Below are positions 59,680-64,000 of a DNA stretch of 64,000 nucleotides, piece by piece; positions within the stretch are counted from its first letter, which is position 1, and every line of letters begins with the position of its first letter. The translations under genes and the position numbers were made by a program. This DNA comes from Bacterioplanoides pacificum (GTDB taxonomy: Bacteria > Pseudomonadota > Gammaproteobacteria > Pseudomonadales > Oceanobacteraceae). The DNA lies in NCBI RefSeq assembly GCF_042648445.1, contig NZ_JBHRYB010000025.1, positions 108,924 through 172,923 of the forward strand, given 5' to 3'. The notes beneath the pieces are model-generated. The model worked only from the letters and a program-made list of their open reading frames with translations, did not search any database and was not told where the DNA came from.

Positions 59680-61272
59680 TCAGCGCTTCAGATATTCCGC
59701 CAGATATTCTTCAAATGAACAATCATCCGCCGCTTCAATCTCAAGCTGCTGCTGCAGAGATGCTTCCGCCGCCGCTTTCCAGCTGGCCATGACATCCACA
59801 GCCAGAGGCTCCGATAAGGTTTTCCGGTGTTGCTGCGCCTGTTGCCGGGTCAGCTCCGCAAATTCCAGCCCTTGCTCACGCAGGGTATTTAATACCTGAG
59901 CCGAAGGCGTCAGGTTGCTGTCGGCCAGCTTCAGTTTTTGTTGTTTCAGCGCATCGCTATGGAAAGTATGGCCCGCCGCCTGATCCATTAAAGCAGCCAG
60001 CTGACGCATGTCTTCCACCAGCTCCAGGCCCCACTGTTGCAGTGCCACTTCGTCATCTCCGCGTTCCAGCAACAGACCCGGCTTACGTCCTTCCATCACG
60101 GCTTTATGCTGGTTGCGGGCAATACGCTGATACTCCGCATCGTCCACATCCGCACTGGGCTGCAACAGACACCAGCTGAGGAACACATCCATAAACTGCA
60201 GTTGTGGTACGTCCAGCCCTAATGGCATAAACGGATTGAGATCCGTACTGCGGATTTCGACGTATTCAACGCCGTGTTGTGCCAGTGCTTCCAACGGCTT
60301 CTCACCATTACGTGCAACCCGCTTGGGCCGGATATCGCTGTAATATTCGTTTTCGATCTGCAGCAGATTGGTGTTGATCTGTTTGTATTGGCCCTGCTCA
60401 TCCTGCAGCCCTATATCCTCATAGGCTTTTACCGGTACCGTCACCGCTTTACCCAGAGTATCGACATAACTGCCCAGCTGGTTGTAACACACCGTCAGGT
60501 CCGACTGAGCGCTGTTCTGGTAACCCAGATCACTCATACGTAATGAAGTGGCATAAGGGGAATAGAGCGTATGTTTACCCAGTTTTTCGAGGTTGTGCTG
60601 GCGACCATCCAGGAAGGTTTCACACAGTGCCGGCGATGCGCCAAACAGGTAAAACAACAGCCAGGAATAACGGCGGAAATTACGGATCAGGCCAAAATAA
60701 CGCGCCGAGATAAAATCCTGCAGCTGCTGTTCATCCGGCTGATGCTGATGCTCCAGCTCAAACAACAGCGGCCACAACGCCTGCGGCAGCGACACGTTGT
60801 AATGAATACCGGAGATACACTGCATCATACGGCCATAACGATGCCATAACCCGTGGCGATAAACGTGTTTCAGCTGACCGACGTTCGACTCCCCGTAGCG
60901 AGCGATCGGAATGCTCATTTCTCCCTGCAGGATACAGGGCATTGAGCTGGGCCAGATCATTTCACCATCCAGCTGGCTGTAAGTATAACGATGGGCGATT
61001 TCCAGGTAGGCCAGCGCTTCGTGGGCAGAACCAAATACCGGGGTAATAAACTCCAGCAAGGCTTCGGAATAATCGGTGGTAATGCTGTCGTGAGTCAGCG
61101 CCGAACCCAGCCCTTTCGGATGAGGTTTCTGGCTGATGACACCCTGGGAAGAACAGCGTAAGCCTTCCTTTTCGATACCGCGTTGGATATTGGCCAGCAG
61201 AGATAAATGTTCAGGTTGACTGAGGAGGTTCAGTGCATCTTGCAGCGTGGCTGCGTTCGTTGTGTTGGCCAA
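59680..61272 (-). CDS. gshA: glutamate--cysteine ligase
   Basis: Joins glutamate and cysteine, the limiting step of glutathione synthesis. The 530 residues match the E. coli-type enzyme in length. They include 'LSLLANIQRGIEKEGLRCSS', 'THDSITTDYSEALLEFITPV' (metal/ATP site), 'SGIHYNVSLP', 'YVEIRSTDLNPFMPLGLD' and 'HTFHSDALKQQKLK'. The start appears to be a TTG at 61272 with GAGG five bases upstream; no ATG fits better. Confidence 0.95.
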   Translation of the reverse strand: MANTTNAATLQDALNLLSQPEHLSLLANIQRGIEKEGLRCSSQGVISQKPHPKGLGSALTHDSITTDYSEALLEFITPVFGSAHEALAYLEIAHRYTYSQLDGEMIWPSSMPCILQGEMSIPIARYGESNVGQLKHVYRHGLWHRYGRMMQCISGIHYNVSLPQALWPLLFELEHQHQPDEQQLQDFISARYFGLIRNFRRYSWLLFYLFGASPALCETFLDGRQHNLEKLGKHTLYSPYATSLRMSDLGYQNSAQSDLTVCYNQLGSYVDTLGKAVTVPVKAYEDIGLQDEQGQYKQINTNLLQIENEYYSDIRPKRVARNGEKPLEALAQHGVEYVEIRSTDLNPFMPLGLDVPQLQFMDVFLSWCLLQPSADVDDAEYQRIARNQHKAVMEGRKPGLLLERGDDEVALQQWGLELVEDMRQLAALMDQAAGHTFHSDALKQQKLKLADSNLTPSAQVLNTLREQGLEFAELTRQQAQQHRKTLSEPLAVDVMASWKAAAEASLQQQLEIEAADDCSFEEYLAEYLKR

Positions 61273-61440
61273 AGTTGCCTCGGTATCACATCAGGTTTGG
61301 CCGGATTATAGGATAAAGCAACGGGATGGCGTAAGGGCGCAAAAGGAATAGCTTATGGCGCTCAGTGGAACAGATTTATCGCCCACCGGGTCTGCCCCAC
61401 ATTGGTGGCAGCAAACCCGGTTCGCGATACAAGCCGGGAG

Positions 61441-63819
61441 TTACTTCTTCTTAGCGTTGGCAAACGCTGCAGCCATCGCGCCACCCATTGCACTCTGGCC
61501 GGCGCCGTTGCCACCAGAGCTGCCACCGAATGAACGCTGTTGCGATTGTCCGCCACGTTGTGGACGACCTCCGCCTTTGCGCTCACCCGGGGTTTTCTCT
61601 TTGGCACGTTCGTTGGCATCGTCAGACATACGCATCGACAAACCAATACGTTTGCGTGGCACATCCACTTCCATCACTTTAACCTTAACGATATCACCGG
61701 CCTTCACCACATCGCGCGGATCTTTAACGAAGGTATCCGACAGCGCAGAGATATGCACCAGGCCGTCCTGATGAACACCGATATCAACAAACGCACCAAA
61801 AGCGGCGACATTGGTAATGACACCTTCCAGCACCATATTCGGTTGCAGGTCTTTGATGTCTTCCACGCCTTCTTTGAATTCAGCAAATTTAAATTCCGGG
61901 CGCGGGTCACGGCCGGGCTTTTCCAGCTCAGCGATGATGTCTTTAATGGTGATTTCACCCACCCCATCGTCGCCTAACTGGCTGGCAAACTGCGCCGCAT
62001 TAACCGACTTCAGCGCCGCGGAATCACCAATCAGGCTGGCCACATCTTTGCTGAATTCATGCGCCAGCTGTTTTACCACTGGATAGGACTCGGGGTGAAC
62101 GGCAGAAGCATCCAGCGGGTTTTTGCCGTTCATAATACGCAGGAAACCAGCCGCCTGTTCAAACGCTTTAGGCCCCAAACGGGCGACCTTTTTCAGCTCA
62201 GAACGGGACTGGAAAGCACCGTTTTCATCACGGTAGGCCACGATATTATTGGCCAGCGTGGTGTTTAAACCGGATACCCGGGTAAGCAAAGGTGCCGAAG
62301 CGGTATTCAGATCAACACCAACGGAGTTCACACAATCTTCGACCACCGCATCCAGCGAACGCGCCAGTTGCGTCTGGTTTACATCGTGCTGGTACTGACC
62401 CACACCAATAGACTTGGGTTCGATTTTCACCAGCTCCGCCAGCGGGTCCTGCAAACGCCGCGCAATAGACACCGCCCCACGGATGGTTACATCCAGATCC
62501 GGGAATTCTTTGGCCGCCAGCTCCGATGCGGAATACACCGAGGCACCCGCTTCATTCACCATCACCTTCTGCACGTTTTTCAGCGCTGGCTGCGCCTTGA
62601 TCATATCGCCGACGAATTTATCGGTCTCACGTGAGCCGGTGCCGTTGCCAATCGAGATCAGTTCAACATTGTGTTTCGCAATCAGTGCCGTCAGTACCGC
62701 CGCAGAACCAGCCAGGTCATTACGCGGTGGTGTTGGGTAAATCGTGGCGTGGTCCACCACTTTGCCGGTGGCATCCACCACCGCCACTTTCACCCCGGTA
62801 CGCAAACCCGGGTCGAGGCCCATGGTGGCCTTGGTACCGGCCGGTGCCGCCAGCAATAAATCCTTCAGGTTTTCACCGAAGACTTTAATCGCCTGCTCTT
62901 CGGCACTTTCACGCACGTTACCCATCAGCTCGGTTTCCAGGTGGGTTAACAGCTTGATGCGCCAGGTCCACTTCACCACTTCCGCTAACCAGCGGTCAGC
63001 GGCACGGCCCTGATTTTCGATGCCGACATGATCAGCAATAATGCTCTCACACGGGCTGGCGGCTAACTTATCGTCCGGGTCGCCGGTCACCAGAGAGAAA
63101 CTCAGAAAACCTTCGTTACGGCCGCGCAGAATCGCCAGTGCACGGTGTGACGGTACACCTTTTAGCGCTTCGTCGTGTTCAAAATAATCGGAGAACTTGG
63201 CGCCTTCCGCTTCTTTGCCCGGTACCACCCGTACCGACAAGGTCGCTTCGTTGGTCATAAAGCGGCGCAGCTTTTCCAGCAGGTTAGCGTCTTCGGCAAA
63301 GCGCTCCATCAGAATGTATTTGGCGCCATCCAGCGCCGCTTTGGTATCGGCAATATTATGATCGCCGTTGAAGAATGCCTGAGCTTCCGCCTCCGGATTC
63401 AGGGTGGGATCAGCGATCAGTTTTTCCGCCAGCGGCTGCAGGCCAGCTTCAATGGCAATCTGGCCTTTGGTACGACGCTTCGGCTTGTAGGGCAGGTATA
63501 AGTCTTCCAGCCGGGTTTTGGTGTCGGCCGACAGAATATCGCGCTTCAGTTCGTCACTGAGTTTGCCCTGCTCATCGATGCTTTTCAGGATGGTGTCGCG
63601 CCGGTCTTCCATCTCACGCAGATAGCGCAGCCGCTCTTCCAGAGTACGCAGTTGTGCATCATCCAGAGAGCCAGTGACTTCTTTACGGTAACGGGCGATA
63701 AACGGCACGGTCGCGCCTTCATCGAGTAATGCAACCGTGGCCGCAACCTGCTGCGGACGAATGGATAATTCTTCGGCAATACGCTGGCCGATTTGTTGAG
63801 CACGAGGATCTGCAGACAT
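61441..63819 (-). CDS. tex: Tex family RNA-binding transcription accessory protein
   Basis: A 792-residue nucleic acid-binding protein. In order it has an N-terminal helical region ('IAEELSIRPQQVAATVALL'), a YqgF/RNase H-like domain ('TMGLDPGLRTGVKVAVVDA', 'GNGTGSRETDKF'), a helix-hairpin-helix pair ('LARSLDAVVEDCVNSVGVDL', 'FQSRSELKKVARLGPKAFEQ') and a C-terminal S1 domain ('VTNVAAFGAFVDIGVHQDGL'). A Gly/Gln/Arg-rich tail ends 'AMGGAMAAAFANAKKK'. An IS end lies about 57 bp upstream of the ATG, so the promoter may come partly from the insertion. Confidence 0.96.
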   Translation of the reverse strand: MSADPRAQQIGQRIAEELSIRPQQVAATVALLDEGATVPFIARYRKEVTGSLDDAQLRTLEERLRYLREMEDRRDTILKSIDEQGKLSDELKRDILSADTKTRLEDLYLPYKPKRRTKGQIAIEAGLQPLAEKLIADPTLNPEAEAQAFFNGDHNIADTKAALDGAKYILMERFAEDANLLEKLRRFMTNEATLSVRVVPGKEAEGAKFSDYFEHDEALKGVPSHRALAILRGRNEGFLSFSLVTGDPDDKLAASPCESIIADHVGIENQGRAADRWLAEVVKWTWRIKLLTHLETELMGNVRESAEEQAIKVFGENLKDLLLAAPAGTKATMGLDPGLRTGVKVAVVDATGKVVDHATIYPTPPRNDLAGSAAVLTALIAKHNVELISIGNGTGSRETDKFVGDMIKAQPALKNVQKVMVNEAGASVYSASELAAKEFPDLDVTIRGAVSIARRLQDPLAELVKIEPKSIGVGQYQHDVNQTQLARSLDAVVEDCVNSVGVDLNTASAPLLTRVSGLNTTLANNIVAYRDENGAFQSRSELKKVARLGPKAFEQAAGFLRIMNGKNPLDASAVHPESYPVVKQLAHEFSKDVASLIGDSAALKSVNAAQFASQLGDDGVGEITIKDIIAELEKPGRDPRPEFKFAEFKEGVEDIKDLQPNMVLEGVITNVAAFGAFVDIGVHQDGLVHISALSDTFVKDPRDVVKAGDIVKVKVMEVDVPRKRIGLSMRMSDDANERAKEKTPGERKGGGRPQRGGQSQQRSFGGSSGGNGAGQSAMGGAMAAAFANAKKK

Positions 63820-63875
63820 ACGTTTTTTATACCTTGATAACAGCGCTTACAGCGGATGAAACGATAAAACAGGAG

Positions 63876-64000
63876 GAGACTATAAATAATTCTGTGTAAC
63901 TGCACTGATTAAATATAGTCTCTCAACTGCTCTTCAAACTCAATAATGAAATGATTTAATGCCGGCTTCCAATTGCGAATCGGCATTGTCCATTTTCTTG
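63876..64000 (-). mobile_element. end of an IS256-family insertion sequence
   Basis: The plus-strand sequence GAGACTATAAATAATTCTGT followed by GTAAC at 63876-63900 looks like the terminal inverted repeat of IS256-type elements (ending TTACACAGAATTATT on the other strand). The transposase 3' end begins nine bases inside. The rest of the element lies beyond the right edge. The boundary near 63876 is an estimate. Confidence 0.65.
63909..64000 (-). CDS. IS256-family transposase, C-terminal end only
   Basis: The last 30 codons of a gene entering from the right edge. The translation ends 'RKWTMPIRNWKPALNHFIIE' then 'FEEQLRDYI', which matches the very C-terminus of IS256/mutator transposases (kWtxPixnWxxALnxfxIxFedRl). 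The DDE catalytic domain is outside the window, so activity cannot be judged. Confidence 0.75.
   Translation of the reverse strand, partial: RKWTMPIRNWKPALNHFIIEFEEQLRDYI

Overview
The window looks like chromosomal DNA of a marine gammaproteobacterium of the Oceanospirillales/Pseudomonadales type. This rests on gene order rather than a species match. The blocks polA-DUF2782-thrB, engB-cytochromes c-dsbA-EEP-GGDEF, glmR-glmS, hemCDXY and ABC-F/TIGR02444/algP/rsd/dsbB all have counterparts in Pseudomonas, but here they are separated and rearranged. Base composition is moderate to high in G+C, with a few clearly A+T-richer genes. No tRNA, rRNA, CRISPR array or prophage was seen.

Layout. 1-5.5 kb: a partial SnoaL-like gene, an alpha/beta hydrolase, folA, thyA, lgt, a TauE/SafE permease and a patatin phospholipase, all on the minus strand. 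The patatin gene is preceded by an A+T-rich zinc-ribbon/YbjQ gene that overlaps it by 4 bp. 6.1-10.5 kb: REP-like hairpins, polA, DUF2782 and thrB. 10.5-16.2 kb: a cytochrome c5, a lytic transglycosylase, ynbE-ydbL, lemA, an M48 protease and a GDSL esterase. 16.2-20.5 kb: the 3' stub of an ABC exporter, then a molybdenum cofactor operon (Moco riboswitch, moaA, mobA, two large hairpin elements, moaB, moaC, moaD, moaE). 20.5-28.6 kb: a beta-oxidation pair, a candidate small RNA next to engB, two cytochromes c, dsbA, an EEP nuclease and a diguanylate cyclase. 28.7-33.8 kb: glmR-glmS, a lipase, an HD-GYP relic, a small outer-membrane barrel and a lipoprotein. 33.9-38 kb: hemC-hemD-hemX-hemY. 38-47.4 kb: a solute-binding protein, ubiD plus a flavin/ferredoxin reductase, DUF423, trmB, dps, an NhaC antiporter, DUF454 and a heme oxygenase. 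47.5-51 kb: an unrecognised 1174-residue protein. 51-64 kb: a tandem REP array, a GNAT, an ABC-F ATPase, TIGR02444, an AlgP-like histone-H1-like protein, ParA, a WD40 lipoprotein, rsd, dsbB, a FliL-like protein, gshA and tex. The end of an IS256-type insertion sequence abuts the tex promoter at the right edge.

Common threads. Many genes serve redox and cofactor metabolism: heme synthesis and breakdown, ubiquinone, molybdopterin, glutathione, periplasmic disulfides (dsbA and dsbB) and cytochromes c. Envelope upkeep is also well represented: lgt, glmS, a transglycosylase, the lipid-bridge proteins YnbE/YdbL and several lipoproteins.

The most notable non-coding features are two related hairpin elements inside the moa operon, whose outer arms differ in sequence but stay self-complementary; a five-copy 36-bp tandem expansion of a REP hairpin without a RAYT gene in view; and an orphan terminator with C-rich loops beside engB, near where Spot 42/ErsA lie in other gammaproteobacteria. 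I see no complete defence system. The zinc-ribbon/YbjQ-patatin pair is the best candidate for an undescribed two-gene unit.
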